25,553 nucleotides of DNA, taken from Discostella pseudostelligera. Taxonomy: Eukaryota; Bacillariophyta; Thalassiosirophyceae; Thalassiosirales; Thalassiosiraceae. The notes under the pieces were generated by a model, which saw nothing but the letters and a program-made list of their open reading frames with translations, searched no databases and had not been told where the DNA came from. Below, piece by piece: positions 1 to 9,974 of the stretch. How positions within the stretch are numbered: position 1 is the first letter of the stretch; every line of letters begins with the position of its first letter. The position numbers and the translations under genes are program-made. The DNA lies in NCBI GenBank assembly GCA_036940085.1, contig JALLBK010000132.1, forward strand, positions 1-25,553, given 5' to 3'.

Positions 1-119
1 AAATAATACTACGTAAACAAGTCGCCAAAATCAAAGTAACTCAGGATCTTCCTGGCGGGGGAGACTCATAAACATAAACCATTCAACATCAACATCCACC
101 GCAATCGGCAACCCGCACC

Positions 120-2347
120 ATGATGGCTGAATTGGTGCTTCTCTTCTTATTATCGGTCACCGGCTGGCATTGGCACATCCACGCATTCCATCCTCCATCC
201 CGAGCGGCGTGGCTTCTCCCTTGCCCTTGCCTCCATGTAACTACGTGCCACGCCACCAACGCAGTATCAGATGGACCACTGCATAGCCACAACAAGAGTG
301 AGCTCGCGGCCATCAGAACAACGATATCGACGAATAGCACCGAAAGCATTTCAGATCCGCCGCTATTACTAAGCCAGCTTCACACCTTTCAAAACCCTCG
401 CCAGAGACGCACTTCTACAGGTACTAGACCGAGGAAGCCACGATTTCATTGGCAGTCACACGATAATTTACGAACTGAACTCTACCAATTTTGGGATGAA
501 TTGTCCGTGACCATTGATCTAAATCAACCACCTCCGATACCAAGCGAATATTTATTGAATTACTTTCATCGAAACGATCTACGTTGGGGCATATCCCAAA
601 TGGGTGGGAGGGAGAATGTTGCATATATTGTGGGTGGAGCAAAAGTCATTCCAGGTAAATGGGAGAAGGCAATTGAATTCGATGAGGTGAAACAATTGCT
701 ACCGAGGATGGGCGATGGGCAGGTGGGCCTACCTAAGATTACTAAGAGCGAACTACGAAGAAATAAGCAAAAGAATAGTACACAGGAACACACGCAAGAA
801 GATCCAACGATGCAACAATCACATAGTAATCGAGATAGAGACGGGGCAAATGATACCCAGATATACTTCACAACAAATAATTCAGCTTCTACACTGATGA
901 AACTTTCATCGTTGTCCTCTGACAAGCAGATCAACTCAATTACCAGCCGAACAAAAGAGTTTTGGTCGAAAGAAAAGACTGTGAAGAACATGTAAGATTT
1001 GTTGAGCAAGCAATGACGTCGATAATGCTTTAACCGCTCTCTCAATTCCTCGCATTGCATTTGGTTCTACTTGTGCAAGCAGATTTCAATATCTGGATAG
1101 CTATAGGAAATACAAGCAACGGCCTGCGGTCTGGATGCCCCAACTTGCTGAGCTGTCTCACGAGGGTTACACAGAGCTATTCAATGCGTGCTCCCGTTTC
1201 AAAAAGCTACCATACACCCATCCTGTGTTCTCGTCCACTACTTCTTCTTCCAACAAGAACGACAGGGCCGGCATTCATCATGTTGCCGGGCTGGTACCGT
1301 TTCGAGAATGGAGGTGGGTATAATTTTTTGATGTTATGGATTCATGCCCTTCTACAATTCGCCTCACCTTCTCGTCAACAATTGTACGTTTATGTCACGT
1401 CAAGATATTTCGAGAGCCAACTCCAGCTTTTTGTGGAACTCGAGTACTATTTGTCATTATATCACAACGGTTCTGAGGAGTACTTCCCTGAACCTACGGA
1501 TGTACTAACTCGTGGTCACCAACAACTTTGTGATCTGATCCGAATTCATGGAGGCAAAACTATGCTGGCGCAGAAACTTGACATGAAATATGCATGGGAA
1601 GTTGGTAGTGGCGCCATCGGGTATACCTCTCGTTCCAATCAGAGCTCGATGGTCGCAAATCATGGTTCACTCCTCCCGAGGAGCGATCGTAGTTGGGGTC
1701 CTTTTTCTCTGGGTTTTGCAGTCAAATTGTTGCACTTCATCCGCTCTCAATATCTATTGCTAAATCCTCCACTTTCATGTGCACACATCAGTATGCCCTC
1801 TGAGAGCGATTTGATTCGTGGTGGATACGAAGAGTTAGCCACACAAGTCATCTGGTACGGCGGGTATGAAAATGTTGCGCGGAAATTGGGGTTGCAATTC
1901 TTTGATGAGAAAAGTCAGTGGATGGATGAACGAGCGTTTCGCGTTGCAAAACTGCTATGGAAAAATCGACACAACGATAATATCATAGTATTTGATGGAC
2001 CAGCGAAGAATGCGACTGTCGGGAAAACGAAGGGAGTGGCATGGAACGAAGAACTTGTTGTCGGGGAATTGTAAGTCGTCAGAAAGAAATACGTCGGATG
2101 ATACATGCTGTCTCCTTCTTTCTAATCATCTCATGTCTATTCTTTGCACGTTTACCGAAGACTTGCTTACACCCAAGTTAATATGACAAAAAGATCTCTG
2201 CCTCAATTTGTCATGCCTCGCTTTCATCACCTCGACGAAGATGGTAGAGATGATTTGAGAAGGGCAATTTCGAAGTTTGGAGGTTCAAAATACATCTCCG
2301 AAAAGGCACAGCTAATATCAATAGAGATGTGGCAGAATAGCTCATGA
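120..2347 (+). CDS. Predicted plastid protein with about five GG-VA-LG repeats (four exons)
   Basis: I do not recognise a named gene. I read exons 120-991, 1080-1313, 1405-2070 and 2161-2347. All three introns (88, 91 and 90 nt) are GT-AG and join the frames exactly, giving about 652 residues. Residues 1-23 form a hydrophobic signal peptide ending in HAF followed by HPP, like the ASAF-type cleavage motif of diatom plastid precursors. The rest holds about five copies of a module: an aromatic helix (for example ELYQFWDEL, residues 120-128), then MP..x.L...GR.DL..AI, then GG..xVA.KLG. Copies are at residues 110-173, across the exon 1/2 junction, in exon 3 (two) and at the C-terminus (DGRDDLRRAISKFGGSKYI). 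The copies are diverged; the second has lost its GG. Similar repeats occur, from memory, in some plant and algal plastid proteins, so an RNA- or starch-related plastid role is possible but unproven. The ATG at 120 is the first in the open frame. Confidence 0.72.
992..1082 (+). other. Intron with tandem (NAGNAG) acceptor
   Basis: The donor is GTAAGA at 992. The acceptor is CAAGCAG, so cleavage after 1079 or after 1082 both keep the frame and differ by one residue. The exon on either side encodes parts of the repeat protein. Confidence 0.7.
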
Positions 2348-2666
2348 CATTTATTATCATTCAAAGTTATTCATACTTCATACACTATCTTCTTGAGATT
2401 ATGTTTCTACTTATCCTCCAACTTTAAGTGCGGCCAGGTCGAGTGCGGCCATGTCGATGCCACGTGGAAGTGCCATTAGGCGAGTCGTCGCCGTCGCAGG
2501 GGTTCCCCGCCAAATATTCTCCCGCGCCAAAACAACAACTTGAACAAAAAGATATGGCGGGAACTTCGCCAGTAAGCGCAGTGAACGATTTGGCGGGAAC
2601 TCTCCACACCCAACTAACAACAGCTAACAACAGCTAAGTAACAACCAACAATCATCGCATCAATCC
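2348..2666. promoter_or_regulatory. Promoter region of the JmjC gene with four E2F-like sites and an extended G-box
   Basis: This 319-bp gap holds a tandem 15-bp duplication (2428-2442 and 2443-2457, one mismatch), then TGCCACGTGGAAG at 2458-2470. Four E2F-like elements follow: 2503-2515 (reverse orientation), 2519-2532 (reverse), 2554-2564 and 2588-2600 (ATTTGGCGGGAAC). The last lies 66 bp before the ATG at 2667. The consensus TTTSSCGC/TTTGGCGGGAA is established for E2F/DP factors; their use here is inferred. Confidence 0.5.
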
Positions 2667-3710
2667 ATGCCGATGTCGTCCTCGCAGCCTCTTTCCAAGT
2701 TTGCTCGAAGCTGCTTCGACAAATTCACTCCTGTCGCCTCGCAATCTTCCTTTTCTTCGGTTGCATCGGCGCCTCGTCACTCAAAACTTGGTACAAGTCC
2801 GAAATTTCCAATTCCTCGCTACGGTGGCAAATCTCAGCCAACTCCGACGAGTATCATAATATCATCTGCACCACCTCCCGATCAACCAATCAATTCAATT
2901 AATCAGCATCAAAATGACATAGCCAATAATCTACGTCCGTTCTTTGAATCTCAGACTCCACTCCTCCTTCAAAATTTACTCGGTGTATGTGATGCCATCT
3001 ACTTTTGGCGTAGTCTCGAATACTGGCGCGTGGCGGTCGGTGAAGACACTCCCGTGGACGTGGAGATTGGGAAAGGATACAATCGTGGTGGGAATAGAGC
3101 GACCATGATGTTTGGGGAATATTTAAACTACTTGGCATTGAGTATTGAGCTAGAACAGAAGGAGTACGAGCAATACAATTATCCGAATGAATTGGACACA
3201 ATTAGTGATAGTCAACAAATAGGAGACCACGAAGTTGCCTACCTTGCTCAAAATGAATTATTTCATCAGGTGAAACATGATATTACCATTCCTAAACTAT
3301 GTGAAAATGGGGAATACAATGTCGGAGAAGGAAGATTGTACCAGACGATGTTGTGGATGGGACCGCGTAACACAGTGTCTCCATTGCATTTTGATCCACT
3401 CGATAATTTATTAATGCAAGTGATTGGTTGGAAACGAGTATTGCTCTTTCCTCCTGATAGCCAATCTGAAGGAACGGGAAAAAATAAGCCGTCGTGGCAT
3501 TACGCTGGAGAGAACGGCAACCAATACAACACAAGCGCAGTAGATATTGAAAACCCAAATCATGATTTGTTTGCGCATTTCGAATCGTCGGCTCCTATCC
3601 CATATGAGTGCATTTTAGGTCCGGGCGATGGCTTGTTCATCCCGAAGAGATGGTGGCATCATGTCCGTTCATTAGAGTTTAGCGTGAGTGCAAATGTGTG
3701 GTGGCGATGA
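2667..3710 (+). CDS. JmjC-domain oxygenase, KDM8/JMJD5-like
   Basis: A single-exon ORF of 347 residues. It predicts an Fe(II)/2-oxoglutarate-dependent oxygenase. The order of blocks follows KDM8/JMJD5: SLEYW and VDVEIG near residues 117-133, YLAQNELF, then DITIP, then SPLHFDPLDN with the iron-binding H241-x-D243, then VDIENP, then the distal histidine H331 in RRWWHHVRSLEF-type context, ending SVSANVWWR. KDM8-family proteins hydroxylate arginyl residues and have been linked to histone demethylation, cell-cycle control and, in plants, the clock. Residues 1-55 are rich in Ser, Lys and Arg with almost no acids, which could be a disordered tail or an organelle presequence; no clear signal peptide is seen. 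The ATG at 2667 is the first in frame. Its stop lies only 56 bp from the stop of the convergent lipoyl synthase gene. The family call is firm at JmjC level and good at KDM8 subtype level. Confidence 0.85.
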   Translation: MPMSSSQPLSKFARSCFDKFTPVASQSSFSSVASAPRHSKLGTSPKFPIPRYGGKSQPTPTSIIISSAPPPDQPINSINQHQNDIANNLRPFFESQTPLLLQNLLGVCDAIYFWRSLEYWRVAVGEDTPVDVEIGKGYNRGGNRATMMFGEYLNYLALSIELEQKEYEQYNYPNELDTISDSQQIGDHEVAYLAQNELFHQVKHDITIPKLCENGEYNVGEGRLYQTMLWMGPRNTVSPLHFDPLDNLLMQVIGWKRVLLFPPDSQSEGTGKNKPSWHYAGENGNQYNTSAVDIENPNHDLFAHFESSAPIPYECILGPGDGLFIPKRWWHHVRSLEFSVSANVWWR

Positions 3711-3766
3711 CGGTCAATGATGACACATTAATAAGATGTAGTTTGATAGCACTTATTATATTTCCA

Positions 3767-5165
3767 TCACAATCCCTTCTCCTTCCTCCCACTATTAATC
3801 ATATGAGTCAAGTAAAACTCTCCCGCTTTGTAACTCGATCGAACCAACGGTCCACTCGCCACATACTTGAACCCCATTTCTTCACCAACTTTCTTATAAT
3901 ACTCAAACTTCTCCGGCGTAATGTACTCCACTACCGACAAATGATTTTCCGTCGGACGTAGGTACTGACCAAACGTTACCACATCCACATCCACCGATCG
4001 TAAATCTTTCATTGTTTGAATCACCTCCTCTTCCGTTTCACCTAATCCAAGCATCACACTTGTCTTGGTATACAAGTCTGGTTGTACCTTCTTGGCATGC
4101 TCCAAGGTGCCGATACTCTGCCAGTACCCCGCCCGTGAATCTCGAACATACTTTTGCAATCGTTCCACGGTCTCGACATTGTGGGCATACACATCCAATC
4201 CAGATTTGGCCAAGGTGGCCACACTATTGGGATCACCCTGAAAGTCCGACACGAGACATTCCACGAGAAGAGATGGTTTGGCATGTTTGAGTAGTTCGAC
4301 TGTCGTTGCAAAGTGTTGTGCACCTCCGTCGGGAATGTCATCCCGATCGACAGAGGTTAGGACAATGTAGTCGACTCCCCATTTGGTGACTGCCTCGGCA
4401 GTCTTGAAATATTAGATTGATAAAAAGAGATATTCGTGAGATGAAGGATGTACAGAACAGAATATATGCAGCAACAACAAACCAAAGAACAAATAAACGT
4501 TGTGACGCGTAATTTACCTTGAATGGTTCAAATGGATCTGGCTCCGGAGGCTTCCCATCAGTCTTCACTGCACAGAACATACATCCTCGTGTACACGTAT
4601 CCCCCAGTAACATAATCGTACCAGTACCACCATTCCAACACTCTCCAATATTGGGACATTGGGCCTCCTCACAGACGGTATTTAGGGAGAGGGTCGATAA
4701 ACTTTCTTTAACGGCGACGTAGCGTGATTTGTCCGATTCGGACGGTGCTGGGACACGGAACCAGGATGGCCGGCCTATGGGCATGGGTGCACCGACCTTT
4801 GGTCGGACGAGTTGGTCGTCATTGTCATTGTCGTCGCTTTCACTGACAGTCATAGGCGTGGACTCTTGAGATTGTCGTGTCGATTTGTTCATGGGCACAC
4901 CTCCCCCACCCGAAGAACCATCGCCTCGTGCTGTGATGTAGTTCTCTGGTGCTGCCTGCTCTTGTTGTTGTGTTGTTGTCGTGTCTTCCAAGGTTGAAAA
5001 CAAAGGTGCCGATTTGTTGGATAAAAAAGTACGACGACGAGATGCATAAGATGATGATGATGATGATGATGATGTGTGCGTCGGCGTCGAGTGATGCTGG
5101 ACTATTGGAAACGATTGTGCGATGGCAAGCGCCGCAACGAGGATTTGTAATTGAAGGAGGCTCAT
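3767..5165 (-). CDS. LIP1: Lipoyl synthase, plastid type (two exons)
   Basis: Exon 1 is 5165-4518 and exon 2 is 4402-3767. The 115-nt intron (4403-4517) starts GTAAAT, ends TTTCAAG and is phase 0, giving 427 residues. Lipoyl synthase is a radical-SAM enzyme that inserts two sulfurs into protein-bound octanoyl groups. Both iron-sulfur sites are intact: the auxiliary cluster C165-x4-C170-x5-C176 with the C-terminal RSSY serine, and the radical-[11 protein letters not shown] at C191, C195 and C198. The intron falls right after DPFEPFK. The N-terminus ([19 protein letters not shown]) is a signal peptide ending in S-F, followed by a Ser/Thr/Arg-rich stretch, so the plastid is the likely site, where it would lipoylate the plastid pyruvate dehydrogenase E2. 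Residues 60-125 form a low-complexity linker before the catalytic core. The gene is divergent from the SET-domain gene. Confidence 0.95.
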
Positions 5166-5592
5166 TGTCGTGGATCAATCGGAAGTTGTAAAGGAGATGA
5201 TATTATGATTATGGTCGGAAACGACGCTTTGGCTTTGGCTTGCTTGTTGGTGGTGTTGGTGTTGAAATGTGGGTGCCGATAGGCGAGGTGTCGCGCGCTT
5301 CGGTCATGGTTGGAGACGCCGACGAACGACGTCATCGTTTCGAGTTGATTGAGAAGGCGCGCGAACTCATCATTGGCGATATTTTAGAGAGGCTAAAACG
5401 GCGGGAAGAAAGATATGGCGATGATCTGCGATGCTGTTGTGGCGAAGATCTATGTGACGAAAATAGCGGGAAGAATGGCGCCTTCCTCTGTCGGTCTGCC
5501 GCCGCCGCGTGGATGGAGATATTGAGGACTGAGGACTGGCAATGGGAGCCAGGAATAATGGAACGATGGTATCTAGATTGTACTGAACTTTG
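5166..5592. promoter_or_regulatory. Shared divergent promoter of the lipoyl synthase and SET-domain genes
   Basis: These 427 bp separate two start codons pointing outward. E2F-like G-rich elements are seen at 5395-5408 (AAAACGGCGGGAAG) and 5461-5473 (AAATAGCGGGAAG), and a GGCGCGCG patch near 5356-5363. An open frame at 5240-5593 has low-complexity composition and no recognisable domain, so I read the region as regulatory. Confidence 0.4.
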
Positions 5593-7365
5593 ATGATGAA
5601 GACAATAGCCTCCACGCACAGAATAACCCGTCCAATATTCGCCATGCTGTCTCTTTTACTTCAGATCACAAGCCTACCGACGATGTTGGCCTTTGCGCCA
5701 CCAAATCACCACCAGCGGCAGGTTGTGCACTCTCTACCCCAACTCGCCATGGCCGGAGGCGAAGGAGGCGACGCCGAATGGGTCAAAGCCCTCCTCGAAG
5801 CCGGCGGGGGCACCCAGCCTGGTAAATTCGAAGAAGATATGAAAATGAAAGGCCTACTCGGTCCTAACCGTGGCAAGGGCAATCCCAAACTCAATGCCAA
5901 CTCACGTCTCATCTCCTGGCTCGAGACGGAAGGCCAAGTCTACCTCTCGGAATCTTCCACATGGGGTGAGGCGCCTCATCCAATGGCAATTAGTACTGAG
6001 ACCGTCGATGAAATTACCAATGAAAGTTCGGGACGGGGATTGTTAGCACGTCGCTCCATTAATGATGGTGATGAATTACTCAAAATTCCATTCAATCTAT
6101 GTTTAACTCGTCGATCGGCTCGGAAGGCATTAGGGAACGATGCATTACCCGATGGTATTAATGAATATTTGGCCATTGCATGTCAATTAATTCATGAAAA
6201 GTATGTATTGGGTGAGGAGTCATTTTGGGCACCGTACATTGGTGTATTGCCGGAAGTTTCCGAGGTTAATCCAACATTTACCTGGCCAGATGAAGATTTG
6301 GAATTTCTGAAAGGTAGTCCAATTGTGGCGGCTACACGGAGTTTGCAGATGAAGCTGCAAAGAGAATATCGTGATTTGTTAAGTGGAGAGAATGGATTGA
6401 TCAAAAGATTCCCATCTCGATTCCCCGCGGAGCACTACACATATGAGAATTGGGTATGGGCATTCACCATGTTATTCTCACGTGCCATTCGTCTTCGCAA
6501 TCTCCAAGTAGGAGAACGATTGGCCATGGTTCCATATGCAGATTTGATCAATCATTCGGCATTCTCGCAGACGTTTATTGATGCTCGAGAAAGTGGAGAT
6601 TGGCTATTCAAGAATGGAGAGGAGGAAGTCATCTTGTATGCCGATCGAGGATATCGTCAAATGGAGCAGATATACATTTCCTATGGACAGAAATCCAATG
6701 CCGAGCTCCTACTGTTGTATGGATTTGCATTGGAACGTAATCCATACAATTCCGTGGATGTTACTGTATCGATTTCTCCGCGAACGGCGGCAGTGGCCGC
6801 GGCAAATGAGGGAATTGAGGAAGACCCATTGGCACAAGAGAAGCTAGACTTTCTCAAAAATGTCGGAAGGGAGCAGACGGTAGATTTTCCATGTTATGCC
6901 GATAGGTACCCCGTGGAAATGTTGGAGTACCTTCGATTAATGATGCTAACACCTGAGGACACACGAGGCAAGCCGGTGTCGGACTTTGATTTCTCTCGTA
7001 CGATTTCTGCGGCGAATGAGGCCTCAGTTCTACAATCCGTCGTTGCCGCTGTAAAGTATCAGCTGAATCTCTACCCCCAAACGGAAGAAGATGATGCTGC
7101 CATTATCAAGGATAAGGGAATGTTCCGTCTCTTGAGTTACAATCAGCGCATGGCCGTAAGACATCGTAGGAATGAAAAGCGGCTGCTCAAAAGGACACTG
7201 GCTGCGCTGGAGAAGCAAATTCGTAGTAAAGGTTTGGATGAGGAAGATTTGTCGAGAGCGGAGGGTAGTACCTTGGGCGAAGTGCTCAAGGGGGAGACTC
7301 GAAAGCAAAAGACTGCGTTGGAAGATAAGCTGGAGAAGATGGGTCTTCCAGTTGACCTGAGGTAA
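5593..7365 (+). CDS. SET-domain protein lysine methyltransferase, Rubisco LSMT-like, plastid-targeted
   Basis: A single-exon ORF of 590 residues from the ATG at 5593. The N-terminus is a signal peptide ending MLAFAPP, a near-perfect ASAFAP plastid motif (residues 34-40 or so). The SET domain is the split type found in Rubisco large-subunit methyltransferase and SETD3: SGRGLLARRSINDGDELLKI opens it, the insert follows, then ADLINHS with N320-H321, and YISYGQKSNAELLLLYGF with the catalytic tyrosine Y364. The C-terminal part (about 400-590) matches the helical substrate-binding lobe in position and length and ends in a Lys/Glu-rich helix. Plant LSMT methylates Rubisco or plastid aldolases; the diatom substrate cannot be read from sequence. 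It is transcribed divergently from lipoyl synthase and ends 81 bp from the convergent SF3B6 gene. Confidence 0.87.
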   Translation: MMKTIASTHRITRPIFAMLSLLLQITSLPTMLAFAPPNHHQRQVVHSLPQLAMAGGEGGDAEWVKALLEAGGGTQPGKFEEDMKMKGLLGPNRGKGNPKLNANSRLISWLETEGQVYLSESSTWGEAPHPMAISTETVDEITNESSGRGLLARRSINDGDELLKIPFNLCLTRRSARKALGNDALPDGINEYLAIACQLIHEKYVLGEESFWAPYIGVLPEVSEVNPTFTWPDEDLEFLKGSPIVAATRSLQMKLQREYRDLLSGENGLIKRFPSRFPAEHYTYENWVWAFTMLFSRAIRLRNLQVGERLAMVPYADLINHSAFSQTFIDARESGDWLFKNGEEEVILYADRGYRQMEQIYISYGQKSNAELLLLYGFALERNPYNSVDVTVSISPRTAAVAAANEGIEEDPLAQEKLDFLKNVGREQTVDFPCYADRYPVEMLEYLRLMMLTPEDTRGKPVSDFDFSRTISAANEASVLQSVVAAVKYQLNLYPQTEEDDAAIIKDKGMFRLLSYNQRMAVRHRRNEKRLLKRTLAALEKQIRSKGLDEEDLSRAEGSTLGEVLKGETRKQKTALEDKLEKMGLPVDLR

Positions 7366-7446
7366 AGCTGCACTAAGTAATCCACGCAAGTCCTCGGTCT
7401 ATCGACTATAATAATATGAAGTCTGCTAATAAAATGAATTAATACC

Positions 7447-8039
7447 CTACGTTTGATTTTCGGAAATTTGTGCCTTTTTCAACTTGACCTGTCTTCGCAA
7501 TTCTTCCAACTCTTTCTTCTTCTCCTCAGCATCTGCCCGCCTTTCGAACTTGGCAGGTTGATAATACATTACTACGAGGTAGCGCCCCCCCACATTAAAA
7601 CCAGATAAATGGTCCACAGCCCGCTTGGCATCATAAATATCCTCATAAACTGATAGATTGTTGTAAAATCATGTTAGAGAACATATTGTCAATCAAATTT
7701 TCAGGAAACGCAAAATTAATACCATCACTACTACTCACCAACGAAAGCCGTCCCCCGAGTGTCACGACTTTTCTCCCCTAGTCGAATTTGATAGACAGCT
7801 CCATATTTTCCAAAGATTTCGTAGAGCTCCTCTGCAGAGATACGGAATGGAAGATTACGGACGTACAATATGCGATTGACTTCAGGTGGAAGTCTCGACT
7901 GAAGATGAAAAAAGAGCAGTGGAGCAAAGGCAGTGGGAGACGCAGAGATGAGGGAGAGGTCGAGGCATATAAAATTCGAACCGAGGCTTTGGACACAACT
8001 TACATTCGTAGACTTCCGTGACGCTCCTGGATCATTCAT
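7447..8039 (-). CDS. SF3B6: Splicing factor 3b subunit 6 (p14), three exons
   Basis: Exons are 8039-8004, 7898-7739 and 7649-7447, totalling 399 nt and 132 residues. The introns are 7899-8003 (105 nt, donor GTAAGT, acceptor TCTTCAG) and 7650-7738 (89 nt, donor GTGAGT, acceptor CTATCAG). The first exon codes only 12 residues. The protein has [16 protein letters not shown] (RNP2) and [19 protein letters not shown] (RNP1 and following helix), then [12 protein letters not shown], all in the order of human p14, which is 125 residues. p14 sits in the SF3b complex of U2 snRNP and contacts the branch-point adenosine region. The C-terminal tail is Lys/Glu-rich. Intron 1 is a multiple of three with no stop, so its retention would add 35 residues before the RRM. 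Confidence 0.95.
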
Positions 8040-8368
8040 TGGCAACTATCTATTAATCCTGACCAGTGATAGGCAGCGTTTGATTTGACCTACGATACTA
8101 TGGATGAGCGGGGCCAAGCCGACGCCGCTGTGGCTGTGGATATTGTTCGATGGTGTTGGTTGTTGTTTTTGGTTGTTGGTTTTTGGAGGCCGGCACTTTG
8201 ACCTCCTGCCACGTGGAAGCCACACTCACCCTCCTGCCACGTGGAAGACAAATGCTGATGCACGGGTTCTGAGTGTGGTAAGATTGGAAAGGAGCGCAAT
8301 CAACAGGCAAGGCTTGAGGGCTTCAAGTCGAATCATCAGATGGTACATCAAGGCGCGATTTGTAATAG
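8040..8368. promoter_or_regulatory. SF3B6 promoter with duplicated extended G-box
   Basis: An 18-bp sequence, CCTCCTGCCACGTGGAAG, occurs exactly twice at 8202-8219 and 8230-8247, 28 bp apart and about 165-210 bp upstream of the SF3B6 start. The CACGTG core is a bHLH/bZIP-type site. The right part of the gap is 3' flank of the amino-acid transporter gene. No other gene is seen. Confidence 0.5.
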
Positions 8369-9974
8369 TTAATGACTTAATTTCTCTGTTACAATAAAGT
8401 ACAATGCAAGCGGCATGATCACAATTCCGAGCAATAATTGCACATGGGCCATCACAAGCGATGCATCCTTGTTTGGGTAAACTTTTATGTACATCAGGCC
8501 CGGAAGAACGTAGGATACCAGTGTTGAGCCTGTTGCGCCCACTAATGCCAAGATCACTCCAAGATCATCGACAATAGTCGCCAATAGGAATGATAGTGCA
8601 AGGAACAAAATTGTGATGGAGTAGAATAGTCTATCATCGCACTCTTCTTGTGGGTTTCTGCCATGAGACATCTCCATAGGTGCATAAACTCCATCGGATT
8701 GCTCTTCTTCTACCGACTCATTAGAATCTTGTCGTTCTAATTCAGGTTTGCAAAAGTACTCCGAAAGATTGCGTCGGTTTGATTGTTTCTGATGGCACCA
8801 TTTCAATACCACTTTCACTAACGACGATATGCATCGCCGACCCGGATCTAATTGCAGTGGATAATGCAGAGTCAACATGAATGCAATGCATATACGAAGA
8901 ACTGTGACGGGCATATTCTCGGGATAATTCAATAAAATATCGCCTCGAACTAACGAACCATACGTTTGGTACCCCTCAAGAGCAACAATTGTGTATATCA
9001 CCAATGCAAAACTAATTGAGCAACAGATGACGACGTTCAACCGTCGTTGACTCAACAATTCCATCTCATTCACAATGGGGAAGATGTTATGGTGGCAGGT
9101 AAATGCGAAGACGAAAATGGGGAGTCTCGAGACGGTCGATGCAATATTTGTGAATGGAACCACATCGCCTCTACAAGTTTGTTTATCATCATCGCCGTCA
9201 CTCTCTTCGCACGAATTGGTCCCACCGTTGGCGTAGGCAATGATAACCCCGACTAGTACGAACACAAATATCAAAGCCAATGCACTGGCTTTTTTCAAGT
9301 CGTCGAGAGTACGGTAAAATGAAAATGGAAGTGCAGCCATCATCGCACCGATAACCCAGATTTGTCGAGATAAAAGTAGAGAATTGAAGTATTCATATCG
9401 ATCATCATCCACAGGATCTGATGATTGCAATATATATTCCATCGCCTTAACCATGCTGGATGATATAGTGACGAGATATCCTACGAGGAACCGAATAAGA
9501 CATGCGTGAGAATGATTGGTGAAATGAGAATGTGCGACAGTACATCATACCTGATGCAACCCCAAAACACTTCAACGCCACTGCCGCATCTATTAGTATA
9601 GTGAACCTAGGCAAGGATGCAAGTGCCACCGAATAGAATGAGCTCGGTCTACCCGTCAAACATGCCGCCTTGCTCAGAAGAACTAGACCATGCGCAGAAA
9701 ATGCCGCCGAAATCACAATGATAATAATACCCGACAACCAGCCAGTACTACCCATCGCACCTGGCAAACCCAACATGCCAGCTCCAACGATGGTGTTGGT
9801 GAGATTTATGACACCACTTGTAATAGTCGACCCTCCCTCTCTGCTGGTCGATTTCATGTCGATCGTCGTCGTCATCGCAACTGCGTCTGCATCATCATCA
9901 TTCTCATCGAGAGATTGCGAAGTAACGCTTTCATAGACGGCGGCGGGAGAGGATTTGCCTAGCAATCGCCTCAT
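8369..9974 (-). CDS. Amino acid transporter, AAAP family (SLC38/AVT-like), two exons
   Basis: Exon 1 is 9974-9551 and exon 2 is 9480-8369. The 70-nt intron (9481-9550) runs GTATGA to TCGTAG, phase 1, giving 511 residues. The family signature is clear: SGVINLTNTIVGAGMLGLP in the first membrane helix (residues 53-71) and FAFTCHHNIFPIVNEM at about 266-281. I count roughly ten to eleven hydrophobic segments. A long acidic, Ser-rich cytosolic-type loop lies near residues 386-405. The N-terminal 45 residues are hydrophilic and hold no signal peptide. AAAP proteins carry amino acids with protons or sodium across plasma or vacuolar membranes; substrate and membrane cannot be told. The next gene upstream is divergent, 418 bp away. 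Confidence 0.93.

Noticed and set aside
5053..5071. ATG microsatellite as a regulatory element
   Set aside because: It encodes part of the poly-Ser stretch in the lipoyl synthase presequence on the other strand.
5240..5593. 117-codon frame between lipoyl synthase and the SET gene
   Set aside because: It occupies the divergent promoter, contains E2F-like elements and shows no recognisable protein features.
8098..8310. Short overlapping minus-strand frames upstream of SF3B6
   Set aside because: They fall over the duplicated G-box promoter and have no coding features.
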